64,000 bases of DNA from Sphingobacterium paludis (GCF_004364125.1 NZ_SNZV01000006.1:186001-250000), one strand, 5' to 3'. Counted from the first letter of the stretch, positions 26,087 through 35,717 are shown. Notes: generated by a model not told the origin, from the letters alone. Numbers and translations are program-made.

Positions 26087-27145
26087 CTATTCTTTTGATC
26101 CGTAATTCAATACGGTCTCCAAGATCTGCTCCGCATAGTGGTAGATATCATCCAGCCGATCCAAATCATGCTTTGTTTCTTTTTTGTCTTTATCAAAAAG
26201 CCCGATGCGTAGGCGATTTGGGGTAAAGTAAAATCGGCATATAGGCTTCCGATTATTATCGTCTAACAGAATTCCGCAATACGATTGATTGTCACGCATA
26301 AAGATTCGTCCGACCTCCAAGTCTTTACGAAGAATAGACTTAACGATCAAAAACCCATCGATTTCTTCTTGTGTGGTGACGATCAGCGACTCGGGCTCTA
26401 CTGGTGGTGCTGCAGCGGTCACCTCTGTTTCCGTTTCCTTCTTTAGTGCACTTTTTAGGCGTTCAGCTATTTGGTCATTTACGATCTGCGTGAACACCCT
26501 TTTTACCAAAGGTGTGAATTGCTCTAGGATCTTAGCCGTGACCACACTAGGATAAACTTGTTTGGTAAAATAACGTACAAATTCGTCGCTTGGATTATGC
26601 ATTTCAGCGCTTAACAAAATCGTAAGCTCATTTGCATACTTTAAATCGCTGGCCGCCGTCGAAATACTATCCAGATCGAACACCGATTTATGAAATTTGC
26701 GCAGTTCACCGATTTCATTGTCTTTGATATCCGAGATTTTAAATTCGAAGAAAGGCTTTTCATCCATCTTGTTAGCCGTCACCAGGTCGGTGTAAAAGCG
26801 GTACTCCACGCCGTTGGTCAGCAAGCCAAATTTCGCTTCCGTGGTGTGAAAATAGCGAAACAGTTGGGAGTTGTGCGGGTCTAACCCATCAGCGTAATGC
26901 TTGCACTCAATCAGGATCACTGGTTTGTCATCGCGCAAAATAGCATAGTCCACTTTCTCTCCTTTTTTAATCCCAATATCAGCGATAAATTCCGGATGTA
27001 CTTCGAATGGATCGAAAACATCATAGCCCAATATCTTCAAAAAAGGCATCACCAATGAAGTTTTTGTAGCTTCTTCGGTTTTAATCTGTGGTAATAGGCG
27101 ATCGACGCGTTTGGCAAATTGCCGTATTTCATCTTTAAAATCCAT
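26087..27145 (-). CDS. HsdR-N-like PD-(D/E)XK nuclease-domain protein
   Basis: The 352-aa protein starts with the HSDR_N-type region (TEEATKTSLVMPFLKILGYDVFDPFEV) and has the PD-(D/E)XK core Asp67 / Glu80-Cys-Lys82 (VDYAIL...LIECK). It lacks the helicase part of a type I restriction subunit. The C-terminal third (about 255-352) is a strand-rich domain of unknown role. Such solitary proteins are common in bacteria and their function is unproven; DNA cleavage in defence is one possibility. The ATG at 27145 matches relatives better than an upstream GTG. Its promoter carries the palindromic operator shared with the Srf operon. Confidence 0.82.
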   Translation of the reverse strand: MDFKDEIRQFAKRVDRLLPQIKTEEATKTSLVMPFLKILGYDVFDPFEVHPEFIADIGIKKGEKVDYAILRDDKPVILIECKHYADGLDPHNSQLFRYFHTTEAKFGLLTNGVEYRFYTDLVTANKMDEKPFFEFKISDIKDNEIGELRKFHKSVFDLDSISTAASDLKYANELTILLSAEMHNPSDEFVRYFTKQVYPSVVTAKILEQFTPLVKRVFTQIVNDQIAERLKSALKKETETEVTAAAPPVEPESLIVTTQEEIDGFLIVKSILRKDLEVGRIFMRDNQSYCGILLDDNNRKPICRFYFTPNRLRIGLFDKDKKETKHDLDRLDDIYHYAEQILETVLNYGSKE

Positions 27146-27241
27146 AAGGGTATTGTTATGATTAGTTAATGTGATTTCCGCTATTAGCTTTTCATCCTCT
27201 TTTCTCACTTTTTAGCAGGATGAGGTTCATTTTTATTATTT

Positions 27242-27287
27242 CAAATCTAAAACCTTTAGCGAAATGCTCTTTACGGGAAACCATAAA
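27242..27287 (-). promoter_or_regulatory. Palindromic operator plus -7 box upstream of the HsdR-N-like gene
   Basis: TTTACGG-gaaa-CCATAAA (27270-27287, one mismatch from a perfect palindrome) is followed, 20 bases on in the minus direction, by TAGATTTG (27249 to 27242), an exact TAnnTTTG -7 box. There is no -33 TTTG. The same palindrome, spacing and box occur at three other promoters in the window. The predicted leader is about 90 bases. The rest of the 378-base gap to the thermonuclease gene shows nothing else. Confidence 0.7.
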
Positions 27288-27523
27288 TACCATCGAATCT
27301 TAATGATAGTTTTGGCTTTTATTTATAAACTTAATTTTTCAGATATAGGTGCCAATGTGCTTAATTTGTACTGATGGCGTTCAAAAATATAAGATTATAA
27401 AAATCCAAGAAACTTAGAATTTCTGAACAAGTGTTATGATCGTTGTCGGCTAGAAGCTATTTGGCCAAAACGTTTTCATAACATGTCACAGCGATTAACA
27501 GAGGATAATTTACAACCAAAAAA

Positions 27524-28096
27524 ATGAAGTTAAAATACAATCTATGCCGCAAAAAATGGGTCTATCTGATCGGATCTCTGTTGTGTGTTTCGTTGACGGG
27601 GTGTGAGCCCAAAAAGGAAACATCAACGAATAATAGAATGGCATTTTTGAGGAATGAGGACGTGAGCGAAAAGGCTACATCTGCTGAAAGCTATCGGATC
27701 GTCAAAGTTTCTGATGGCGATACTTTTTGGTGCGAAGATACAGCGGGCGAACGTATTAAAGTTAGACTGATTGGCATTGACGCACCCGAGCCTCGTAATT
27801 ACTTTAAGAAGAAAAAACAACCGTTTGGGAAAGAGGCGTCAGCATATGCTACAAGACTGCTATTCAACAAGTCGGTGAAATTGGAAATGGATATCAACCC
27901 ATTAGATCAATATGGTAGAACACTGGCCTACGCATACCTGTTGGACGGCACCTTTATCAATGAAAAAATAGTTAGAGACGGTTATGCCATATTAATGACT
28001 ATCCAGCCCAATGTAAAACATGTGGAACGTTTGGTCGCCGCGCAACAATATGCGAAAGAGAGGCAGCTGGGGCTATGGAAAAAAACAAACGATTAA
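27524..28096 (+). CDS. Lipoprotein thermonuclease (staphylococcal nuclease fold)
   Basis: The 190-aa product has a lipoprotein signal with lipobox LTGC (Cys27) and an SNase domain (about 57-187). The active-site pattern is complete: Arg81, Asp86 and Glu89 in RLIGIDAPE, and Arg132 in QYGRTLAY; DGDTF at 64-68 is the usual opening strand. It would cut DNA and RNA with Ca2+ outside the cytoplasm, tethered to a membrane. It is followed 10 bases later by the Cys-rich SH3 gene in the same direction, so they form an operon. Confidence 0.92.
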   Translation: MKLKYNLCRKKWVYLIGSLLCVSLTGCEPKKETSTNNRMAFLRNEDVSEKATSAESYRIVKVSDGDTFWCEDTAGERIKVRLIGIDAPEPRNYFKKKKQPFGKEASAYATRLLFNKSVKLEMDINPLDQYGRTLAYAYLLDGTFINEKIVRDGYAILMTIQPNVKHVERLVAAQQYAKERQLGLWKKTND

Positions 28097-28106
28097 TAAT
28101 GTTACT

Positions 28107-28616
28107 ATGCTAAAAATTATTGGCTTTGTCATGGTAAGCGCTCTTTCGACAAATTTCGCATTTTCCCAAACCGCCGCTATAACCTATGTAAATATTGATC
28201 ACGCGCACGTATTAGGAACGTGCACAGGTTCGGCGAATTGCACAGCCTGTCGAAATTGCAGCAAATGCGCACACTGTAACGCCGGCGGATCATGTGGTGT
28301 ATGTGATCACACTATGCATAGAAAAAACGTAACTAAGCCTTTGGAAAAACCAAGACCTATCAAAAATCGATCTAAACCTAGCAACGAAAAAACATCCAAA
28401 CATCAAGACTATTACCTACGAACGGTGGAAATTAATATTGAAAAGGCAAACTTGCGCAAGGGACCTGCTTTAGATTTTCCAATTATTACAACCATCTATC
28501 AAAAACAAAAATTAACCTGCCTTTCTAATATTGGAAACTGGGCAAAAGTGCAGACCGATAAAGGTCTAGTAGGATTTATAAGAAGTGATGCCATCAGCGT
28601 AAGCAGTAAGCCATAA
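28107..28616 (+). CDS. Secreted Cys-rich protein with bacterial SH3 domain
   Basis: The 169-aa protein has a signal peptide (ending NFAFSQ) and a compact Cys-rich segment with eight Cys in about 33 residues (CTGSANCTACRNC...CAHCNAGGSCGVC). A basic linker and a C-terminal SH3b-type domain (TVEINIEKANLRKGPALDFPIITTIYQ...VGFIRSDAI) follow. SH3b domains usually bind cell-wall peptides; the Cys cluster may bind metal or form disulfides. The ATG at 28107 lies 10 bases after the nuclease stop, and a terminator follows. The pairing with a nuclease suggests an envelope-located function. Confidence 0.78.
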   Translation: MLKIIGFVMVSALSTNFAFSQTAAITYVNIDHAHVLGTCTGSANCTACRNCSKCAHCNAGGSCGVCDHTMHRKNVTKPLEKPRPIKNRSKPSNEKTSKHQDYYLRTVEINIEKANLRKGPALDFPIITTIYQKQKLTCLSNIGNWAKVQTDKGLVGFIRSDAISVSSKP

Positions 28617-28637
28617 AGCTGCTGATAGTAAATCAAG

Positions 28638-28670
28638 AAAAGGCGTGCCAACACAATGGCACGCCTTTTC
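28638..28670. terminator. Strong bidirectional terminator
   Basis: A perfect 13-bp stem (AAAAGGCGTGCCA / TGGCACGCCTTTT) with a 6-base loop and flanking A and T tracts lies between the convergent SH3 gene and the last gene of the Srf operon. It can serve both. Confidence 0.9.
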
Positions 28671-28693
28671 TTATTTAAGATAAGCTTTCGCAG

Positions 28694-30628
28694 TTAATTG
28701 GGGTAAAAACTTGTAGTTGAACCATAGGTGGTACCATAGGCATTTGTTGCATATGCACGCACATAATAGGTCGTATATCTCGTCAATCCTGTAACAGATC
28801 TAGAGAATGATCCTATTGAATTTCCGCTTGCTACGGCTTTTGTGCCTGCGGTCAAGGTTGGGGCCGAGGTATTAGCGCTGTAGACAAATCCGCGTTCAGT
28901 GATCGTACTTCCGCCGTTGGTTGTGACATACCCGTTGAAAGTAGCGTAGGTACTGCCGATTGCACTTACTGAAGAGGTAGATACTCCGGTAGGCGCTGTG
29001 TAAGGTGTAGGCGTTGTGAAAGAAATAACGCCGCCATAGGCTGTACCTGCCTCGTTGGTCGCAAAAATCCTGGCGTAATAGGTTGTACCGGCAGTCAACC
29101 CGCTCAAGGTTGCACTTACGCTTCCAGTACCAGCCCCCGAAGTGATGAATGTTCCACTACCAATGGTTGGCGATGAATTTGTACTGCTATACACTATGCC
29201 TCTCGATGAAATAGTTCCGCCGCCCGCGGAGCTGATATATCCAGATACGTAGGCCGAATTTTGTCTAATATCTGTGGCATTATACGTAGTTAGATTAGAA
29301 GGCAAACTCGGCAACGTAGTCTTGAACGAGTAGAGGTTACCATATGTAGTGCCCGCTTGATTGGTCGCATAGGATCTGATGTAATAGGTTGTGTTGTATT
29401 GCAATCCAGATAAGGTAATCGAAAAGCTCCCTGTCCCAGATCCCCCAGATACGACGGTGCCATTACTTAACGAAGGTGCCGAACTACTGCTACTGTACAC
29501 TACGCCACGCGCGCTGATCGTTCCTCCTCCCGCGCTACCGATACTCCCTCCTGTATATGCCGAGTTCATCGTTATACCTGACGGACTGATAGTAGAAACG
29601 CTACTTGGCAGATCAGGCAATAAGGTCTTAAATACGACGACCGGTCCGTACGCAGTACCGGCAGCATTTGTCGCAAAAGCTCTCGCGTAGTACGTGGTAT
29701 TAACAGCCAAACTTGTCAATTGGCTAGAGAAGGTTCCCGTCCCTGAACCGATATTTATTACCGCTGCATTGTTGATTGTAGGGACGTTGCTCGAACTGCT
29801 ATAACATACGCCTCGAACAGTCACTGCCGATCCATTATCTTCCAGAACGGCACCACCTACTAAGGCGGAAACAGAAGTAATCGAGGTTACTGTCGTTGTA
29901 GATAATCCTGAAGCTAGAATGGCCGGTGCTGTCGTGAAACTGACGACCTGACCATAGCCGGTTCCAACAGCGGATGTGGCATAAGCCCGCGCATAATATT
30001 TTGTCCCTGCCTTCAACTTGGTCAAATTACCTTTAAACGATGCTTCTTCGCTATAGACTGGAAGATTATCGTCCGAAATCGTTGGAAGCGGCTTGGTCTC
30101 ACTATAGCAGATGCCTTTGCCAGTAACGAGGTAACCACCGTTATCGGTGATTTTCCCTCCAAGTTCCGCTGATATGCGAGTGATAGCCGTTGCGGGTTGC
30201 GTTTCCAATTTTGAAGCGTAACCACTTTCCGTTGTAAAACTCAATACATCGCCGTATGCTGTTCCCGATGCATTAGTAGCGAATGCACTGTAATAGTAAG
30301 TAGTCGACGGTTTCAAGTTTTGGATATACAACGTGAATGCCCCCGTGTCCAAGCCTTCTGATTTGAGTACATGTTCATTAGAAATGGTAGGCTTCGATTG
30401 TGTAGCGTAACAGATGCCAATCTGCGTTAATACTTTTCCGTTCGTTGTATTCACTTTTCCACTTAAGGTAGCTTCGTTCTTGGTTACACTTGCCATCGAT
30501 TGTGTTGCAACGGCAACTATATTATGTTGATTAAAGTCGAATTGATCTTTATCATCACAGGATGTTCCTAATAGAGTTAAAATAGATAGAAAATAGAATT
30601 TTTGTAGGATAGATTTGCAAGGATTCAT
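28694..30628 (-). CDS. Lipoprotein with six fibronectin-III-like repeats
   Basis: The 644-aa product has a lipoprotein signal (LLGTSC) and then six tandem repeats of about 95-100 residues. Each ends in the pattern L-x-x-x-T-x-Y-Y-x-R-x-(Y/F)-A-T-N-x-x-G-T-x-Y-G and a FTT-like strand, with an internal RG(I/V)(C/V)YS motif. This is the Fn3/Ig-like architecture of Bacteroidota surface lipoproteins. It is the last gene of the 11-gene operon, starting 2 bases after the barrel-protein stop. Inference: it is the outer-membrane, perhaps surface-exposed, component of the system and may contact a target or the cell wall. Confidence 0.82.
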   Translation of the reverse strand: MNPCKSILQKFYFLSILTLLGTSCDDKDQFDFNQHNIVAVATQSMASVTKNEATLSGKVNTTNGKVLTQIGICYATQSKPTISNEHVLKSEGLDTGAFTLYIQNLKPSTTYYYSAFATNASGTAYGDVLSFTTESGYASKLETQPATAITRISAELGGKITDNGGYLVTGKGICYSETKPLPTISDDNLPVYSEEASFKGNLTKLKAGTKYYARAYATSAVGTGYGQVVSFTTAPAILASGLSTTTVTSITSVSALVGGAVLEDNGSAVTVRGVCYSSSSNVPTINNAAVINIGSGTGTFSSQLTSLAVNTTYYARAFATNAAGTAYGPVVVFKTLLPDLPSSVSTISPSGITMNSAYTGGSIGSAGGGTISARGVVYSSSSSAPSLSNGTVVSGGSGTGSFSITLSGLQYNTTYYIRSYATNQAGTTYGNLYSFKTTLPSLPSNLTTYNATDIRQNSAYVSGYISSAGGGTISSRGIVYSSTNSSPTIGSGTFITSGAGTGSVSATLSGLTAGTTYYARIFATNEAGTAYGGVISFTTPTPYTAPTGVSTSSVSAIGSTYATFNGYVTTNGGSTITERGFVYSANTSAPTLTAGTKAVASGNSIGSFSRSVTGLTRYTTYYVRAYATNAYGTTYGSTTSFYPN

Positions 30629-30630
30629 CG

Positions 30631-32202
30631 TTATCGGAGGTTAAAAGTAATACCAGTAGTGAATTCGGGTTTGGTAATGTTTTTTTCGATGCCCATCAGC
30701 GAAGCTCCGCCAACGAAATTTACAAACTTACCTAGACGCAAAGTGACTCCGCCGTATCCGGCCAGGTAACCGGTTCGTGCGTACCCCTTCTCTTGGAGAT
30801 AATCGTTTCTGTATAAATGACCGTACACACCGTATCCAGTGCCAATATTCAGAAACAACCAACGGGTTAATCTGAGGTTAGGACCAAGAACAACCTCTGC
30901 CTTATTGGGCTGCGAAGCATTGTGCATAGTGTTATATTCTTTAAGCTGTTGACTTGTTTTGAGTCCAAAGCGCAAGATGGTAAAAAAGCCGACGACTCCG
31001 CCGCCCGTCTCGAAGCGTACGCCATAGGGAGCTAGCTTTCCATACTCGTAACCAATATTGGAAAACATCGAACGACTTTGTCGGCGAATGGCTGCCTGCT
31101 GTTTTTTTTCTTGCTTTTTTAAAAGAGCTTCATAAGCATATTGTGAATTCGGGTAGTTTTTTTGCACATCATCCAAGGCTGAAGTCACATCGTTTCTTTG
31201 CGTCTTATCTTCATCAGCAAATGTTTTTAACCAGCTTTGCAGATTAAACTGTACGCTCATCAATTCCGAAAATTCGTAGTTAGCATTACTTTGTAATTGT
31301 CGATAACGACTCACTACTTGATAATAACTCACCTTCATTTTTTCTCTGGAATCATCTGGAAAATCATTTGCGACTAAAATCACGCGCGCATAATCGTGGG
31401 CCTCGTAGTCAGCCGATATAGCGGCAAATTTCTTCTGTTGTTGCAAGGCATGAGCTGCGGCTTTCTTTTCCTCTTCCTGCTTTCGAAATTCGTCGAGCGA
31501 TTTAGGCAACCCGTTTAAGATATTTTTGATCTGCTGTACTTCTGCTGTACTTAATTTTGCTAACGAAGACTCGCCGCTGGAAACAATAGCTTCCCCCAAC
31601 TGCGTTATCAGCAATATTTCATTAAAGTTTTGTGATTTGCTATGATCAAACTGTTGATATTTGATCATAAATTCATAGTATTGAACAGGGCTTTCCTCAT
31701 AACCGGCCTTTTTTGCAGCTTGTACCGCAGCTAAACTTTGCTCATAATCCTTTCGCTCATAGCTTTTACGGATATCAGCCAGTAATATCGCTTGACTTTG
31801 GAGCTTCTTTTGCTGAAGCATTTGAGTTTTAACCTTTTCGTACTCTTGCTGTGTTTTCGGATAGGCCGCCACATCGTCCAGTATTCGTCTAACATCTCCC
31901 ACGTTTTTGGACTTGGGATAAATTGTTAAAAACAGATTAGCATCACTCCTTACTTTGTTGATGAGCGGAAACGATGGGTAGTCTCCAACCTTCAATAACT
32001 TAGCATAATTTGATATGAGAAGATAGTCGACAAGTTCTTTCGTCTTCGACTTTCCATCGATGCTATTCAAGATATCAATGGATGCTTGATAAAAGCCATC
32101 ATCCATTTCTGATTTAGCTTTGGCCAACAATTTATCGTTGGTCGCTTGGGCAAAACAAAAAGAGGCCATGCCCAATAAAAAAAGGGTTAAAAAATATTTC
32201 AT
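30631..32202 (-). CDS. Exported helical-repeat protein with C-terminal beta-barrel-like domain
   Basis: The 523-aa product has a signal peptide (ending FCFAQ) and a long helical region with TPR-like and coiled-coil stretches (about 20-360). The C-terminal part (about 370-523) has amphipathic strands (RFETGGGVVGFFTILRFGLK, VVLGPNLRLTRWLFLNIGTGYG, YLAGYGGVTLRLG) and ends in ITFNLR. That end resembles a small outer-membrane barrel anchored by its C-terminus, with the helical part in the periplasm. It would be the outer-membrane anchor of the operon's machine. The lipoprotein gene follows after 2 bases. Confidence 0.75.
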   Translation of the reverse strand: MKYFLTLFLLGMASFCFAQATNDKLLAKAKSEMDDGFYQASIDILNSIDGKSKTKELVDYLLISNYAKLLKVGDYPSFPLINKVRSDANLFLTIYPKSKNVGDVRRILDDVAAYPKTQQEYEKVKTQMLQQKKLQSQAILLADIRKSYERKDYEQSLAAVQAAKKAGYEESPVQYYEFMIKYQQFDHSKSQNFNEILLITQLGEAIVSSGESSLAKLSTAEVQQIKNILNGLPKSLDEFRKQEEEKKAAAHALQQQKKFAAISADYEAHDYARVILVANDFPDDSREKMKVSYYQVVSRYRQLQSNANYEFSELMSVQFNLQSWLKTFADEDKTQRNDVTSALDDVQKNYPNSQYAYEALLKKQEKKQQAAIRRQSRSMFSNIGYEYGKLAPYGVRFETGGGVVGFFTILRFGLKTSQQLKEYNTMHNASQPNKAEVVLGPNLRLTRWLFLNIGTGYGVYGHLYRNDYLQEKGYARTGYLAGYGGVTLRLGKFVNFVGGASLMGIEKNITKPEFTTGITFNLR

Positions 32203-32228
32203 ATGTACAGATTAATCTAGGTTGGTTT

Positions 32229-32948
32229 TTATGCGTTTATAAGTTTCTTAGACTTTACAAGTATTATATTACTCATATCTAAGTTCCAATTTTCGTAGTT
32301 TCTATAAAATTGCTGAAGCTTGCTTATGCAGGAGTTTCGAACGGAAATGACGGATTTCTTTCTTTTAAGACTCCCCTCCAGATTGGGCATGTTTTTTAGT
32401 TCGTTCACCAACTGTGTATACTCTCTGTTTTCAAACTCCGCGAAGCCTTGATTGATTAGAGCATTTACTTTTTGCGGTAAAACTTGGGTATAATAATTTA
32501 ATGCTTTCACTTTATTTTTGATAGTAGCAATTTCCCGAGTCGTTCCGAACGTGCTTTCCATGTGTGCAATTAAACTATTGAGTTCCTCTTTTTTTACAGG
32601 ATCTGCACGAAGTAACACATTGATGCGCGCTGCACACAATTCGGTATACTTATCATTCAGTTGCTGCAAAAGCATATCTTGAATTGCCTTATTGAAGAGC
32701 TTCTGCGAGGCGGCATTATTGATCTCGATCAGCAGGTTATTATATTGCGCCGGACTGATGTTGTCCACAGAAAGCTCATTAATCTTATTTTCCAAAACGT
32801 TGTGTCCGCTTGCCAAAGCGATAGACTGTTCCTGGGGGGAATCTGGTAGCTCAGAGCTGAAACTCCTTAATCTCAACAAACCGACAATCAGCACACCAAC
32901 CCCGAGAGTAGCGCATAAGAAATAAAGTCCTCTATATTTTTGATTCAT
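32229..32948 (-). CDS. Single-pass inner-membrane protein with periplasmic helical domain
   Basis: The 239-aa product has an N-terminal transmembrane helix (YFLCATLGVGVLIVGLLRL) and a long, mostly helical, charged domain with coiled-coil tendencies. The start at 32948 puts the membrane helix at residues 7-25; a longer frame would overlap more of the leader. The topology suggests the bulk lies in the periplasm. No family was recognised. It is co-transcribed, 37 bases after the preceding gene. Confidence 0.72.
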   Translation of the reverse strand: MNQKYRGLYFLCATLGVGVLIVGLLRLRSFSSELPDSPQEQSIALASGHNVLENKINELSVDNISPAQYNNLLIEINNAASQKLFNKAIQDMLLQQLNDKYTELCAARINVLLRADPVKKEELNSLIAHMESTFGTTREIATIKNKVKALNYYTQVLPQKVNALINQGFAEFENREYTQLVNELKNMPNLEGSLKRKKSVISVRNSCISKLQQFYRNYENWNLDMSNIILVKSKKLINA

Positions 32949-32985
32949 GGCATATAGTTTTAACTTGATAATACAAACACAGGTG

Positions 32986-34383
32986 CTATTTCTTTTCAGC
33001 GGAGCTAGCAGCACCATCCGTCGCTGATCTACTCGAGTCCGTTACCGCATTCCGTTTTGTTTTTGTTTCTAAAGTGCGGTTAATGCTGTTTGCAGCAGGG
33101 CGTGAGTCTTCCTGTGCTGTCCCCACTGGTTCGTTAGGAATTGTGCTGGGAATCCATACAACAACTTGCTCGCAAAAGTTGTCAACACGAGCAGAATCTG
33201 CTTTAAAAATCGACCTTAGTCCGGTTTTAGTTAATTCCGCTGCATTTTTTTCATCACCGCTTTTATAGAACCTCCACCCATCTGCCTTTCCATTGTAAAT
33301 GAAAACGTAGTCGTTTACAAGAGAATCTTCAAAAGATAGATGGAGCATGTTATTCTTTGAGGTATCGATTTTAAATGGAAAATTGTCTTGAAGACTTTCT
33401 GCTGCTAAATTTTTATTTTCTTGCTCTTTTTTTATTCCAAACCAACGCTTGGCAAAATCGACACCCCAATAGCCAATCGCGATGCCCAGCAGTGGCCCTA
33501 TAATCCAAGCCCATACGACGGCAGTCGAGTTTCGCTTGGGCTGCTTTGCAGAACGGTGCGGCAATATAATCTCTTCAGGACGAACTTCTACTTCGCCCTC
33601 AAAAATGGAAACTTCTTTATAGCGCGTGTCGAATGTTAGTTTGTATTGAATCCGATCACCTGCTCTACAAAGAACAAATTGATCTTTTGATAAGCTAATT
33701 TCCTGCTCGTTGATCTTGACACGCAATCCGTTTGTTGTGGTATTGTTAAACGTAATTTTCCGAATCTTAGCAAATAGATCTTCTACGGATTGAAACCCGA
33801 ATTGTTTCGCTATGACTTCATTATGTATGGACTGCTCGTCAAGGAAGTAGACTTTCGTTGCATACGCCAATTTGGGATTATTGAAAGCTTCGCTTTGATC
33901 CAAGGTGAGATTTATAAACTGATAGAAAATGGTTTTATCCGGTGCAATGGCCGGATTAATACCATCGTTCTGTTTAATACTCTTTGCAGCCTCCTCCAAA
34001 ATAAGATCGTAGTTCTGGTTGTTTAAGCTGTTGTCTTTTATATGATTTATATAGTGCGTGGTAATCTGTAGCAAATATTGCATTACACTGGCTATATGTT
34101 CGTCACGTTTAACGATTAGACGAACAGCCAGAAAGCCATTGCGCTTGGCACTATCTTTCATACTTGTATTGATAACGGAGTATATCACATGCTGGGTGGT
34201 TCGCTTTACCGAGTAACAATAGCCTTCATTAAACTGACCTACTTGATTTCTTTCATCAAATGAAAGTTGCAACTTCTCCAGTTCATTCCTATTCAAACCT
34301 GCCGAGACATAATCGTAGTCTAACCCATTGAGCGTACGTTCGATCACAAGATGTACCCTATTTCTATATTGTGTAGTATCCAT
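32986..34383 (-). CDS. Membrane-anchored protein with large cytosolic N-terminal domain
   Basis: The 465-aa product has an N-terminal soluble part of about 290 residues, including an all-beta segment (FNNTTTNGLRVKINEQEISLS) that could be FHA- or sandwich-like. One transmembrane helix (AVVWAWIIGPLLGIAIGYWGV, about 290-312) leads to a C-terminal domain of about 110 residues ending in a Ser/Ala/Lys-rich tail. A GLNRNELEKLQL motif near residue 30 resembles GLKRDKLKELQL in the neighbouring GTPase-like protein, hinting at a shared partner. The N-terminus probably faces the cytosol, linking cytosolic NTPases to the envelope. Unknown family. Confidence 0.72.
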   Translation of the reverse strand: MDTTQYRNRVHLVIERTLNGLDYDYVSAGLNRNELEKLQLSFDERNQVGQFNEGYCYSVKRTTQHVIYSVINTSMKDSAKRNGFLAVRLIVKRDEHIASVMQYLLQITTHYINHIKDNSLNNQNYDLILEEAAKSIKQNDGINPAIAPDKTIFYQFINLTLDQSEAFNNPKLAYATKVYFLDEQSIHNEVIAKQFGFQSVEDLFAKIRKITFNNTTTNGLRVKINEQEISLSKDQFVLCRAGDRIQYKLTFDTRYKEVSIFEGEVEVRPEEIILPHRSAKQPKRNSTAVVWAWIIGPLLGIAIGYWGVDFAKRWFGIKKEQENKNLAAESLQDNFPFKIDTSKNNMLHLSFEDSLVNDYVFIYNGKADGWRFYKSGDEKNAAELTKTGLRSIFKADSARVDNFCEQVVVWIPSTIPNEPVGTAQEDSRPAANSINRTLETKTKRNAVTDSSRSATDGAASSAEKK

Positions 34384-34392
34384 AAATATTTC

Positions 34393-35706
34393 TTAAGAAA
34401 ATCTTTTCCAAAATGCGCCGCCTTTCACGACAAAACTATCTTCTAACATGTTTTTCACCAGTTCTTCGGGATACTTATCTTCAATCTTAGTCACAATCTT
34501 CTCGTAAACGAGACTACCAATGGAAAAAGGCAATATTTTGATCTTAAACTGGTTTCTGGAATTTACTCGCGCGGTTTTACAATTTTCGATCAGCGAAAGA
34601 AACTCTTGGTTCATATAATCCAATGCTAATTCGCTTTCGGCGCGATCATCATGCAGATACCTAGTCTGCTTGATATAGTCGAACTTATTGACAACGAAAT
34701 ATACGGCGTCTGTGTTTTCCAAGACTTTAGCGTCCTTAAAAATGGAAATGATATTGGTATAAGCAATGCTTTGATCTAAGGCGCTGAACAAATTCTGATC
34801 TTCAAAGCGTCTATCATGTGACAATGCGTCAATAACAAAAATCAGGATTTTTTTATTGTTACTCTTGACGTAGTCGATAAAGTCCGGAATCTCTGAATTA
34901 TCAACGCCTTGGTTGAAAATTTTGACATAATTCTCTCCTGGCACCTCCACAATATTGAATGGATGCGTTGTGCCGGCGGGATCTTTAAGTGAAGTCGCAA
35001 TATAGTTGTAACTCGATTTCTCAGTAGCAATAGGAAGTATACCATAATCTAAATTTCGCTTTAAGGTTTCCAAATACTTATTGCCATCGGGATTATAGCT
35101 ATCGTGCATAAGAATCCCTTGCTTATTGGCATGTTTGATCAAGCTTGCTAATATCGTTGACTTACCGGAGAACGGCATACCGACCATATAGAGATCCGTC
35201 CGTCCGCTCTCCATAGGCGGCAGATCTTCAATTTTCTTAAATATGGTAATGCCCGAGGCACTGCTATAAAATTTTAATGCCTGAACAACTCTTTTTTCAA
35301 CACAAATTTGTTCCAGGTAGTCAAACGTAAGCTTCTTGTCCGTAACAAGCGTTTTAATATCATCGGCAGATACCTCATTATTCTTAATTTTCTCCAACAG
35401 CGACTCGCTAGTTGGCATCGGCGCCGTTGCAGTAGTCATCGAAGGCATCGGCGGCATGCCAGGAATTAACGGCATGGCTGGCAACTCAAAATCCATTATT
35501 GGTGCACCCGGAATTGGCGGCGGCAAAACAATTTTTCCGTTCCGGCTATCATCCAGAAGCTGTAGTTCTTTCAACTTATCTCTTTTCAAACCATGTTGTT
35601 CCAGCTCTTCAAATGCAATGAATCCCTGCACAATTGCCTGATCCAAAGCAAGCAATGGAACGCTGTTACAATTCGACAAAATATGTTGCTTTTTATGTTT
35701 ATTCAT
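34393..35706 (-). CDS. P-loop GTPase-like protein
   Basis: The 437-aa product has a Walker A motif GMPFSGKS (176-183), a NIVEVPGE strand in place of the classical DxxG, and an NKFD motif (G4, NKxD) that confers guanine specificity. It is therefore a GTPase of a divergent TRAFAC-like group. The N-terminal third has an EELEQHGLKRDKLKEL motif and a Pro/Met-rich linker (IPGAPIMDFELPAMPLIPG). There is no membrane segment, so it is cytosolic. It lies 9-11 bases from its neighbours in the operon. It may work with the SrfC-like NTPase; the target is unknown. Confidence 0.82.
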   Translation of the reverse strand: MNKHKKQHILSNCNSVPLLALDQAIVQGFIAFEELEQHGLKRDKLKELQLLDDSRNGKIVLPPPIPGAPIMDFELPAMPLIPGMPPMPSMTTATAPMPTSESLLEKIKNNEVSADDIKTLVTDKKLTFDYLEQICVEKRVVQALKFYSSASGITIFKKIEDLPPMESGRTDLYMVGMPFSGKSTILASLIKHANKQGILMHDSYNPDGNKYLETLKRNLDYGILPIATEKSSYNYIATSLKDPAGTTHPFNIVEVPGENYVKIFNQGVDNSEIPDFIDYVKSNNKKILIFVIDALSHDRRFEDQNLFSALDQSIAYTNIISIFKDAKVLENTDAVYFVVNKFDYIKQTRYLHDDRAESELALDYMNQEFLSLIENCKTARVNSRNQFKIKILPFSIGSLVYEKIVTKIEDKYPEELVKNMLEDSFVVKGGAFWKRFS

Positions 35707-35717
35707 CTTTTTAGGTA

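Noticed and set aside
21470..28620. Prophage or integrative element
   Set aside because: No integrase, structural phage gene, tRNA attachment site or direct-repeat ends were found; it is better described as a decayed defence-type island.
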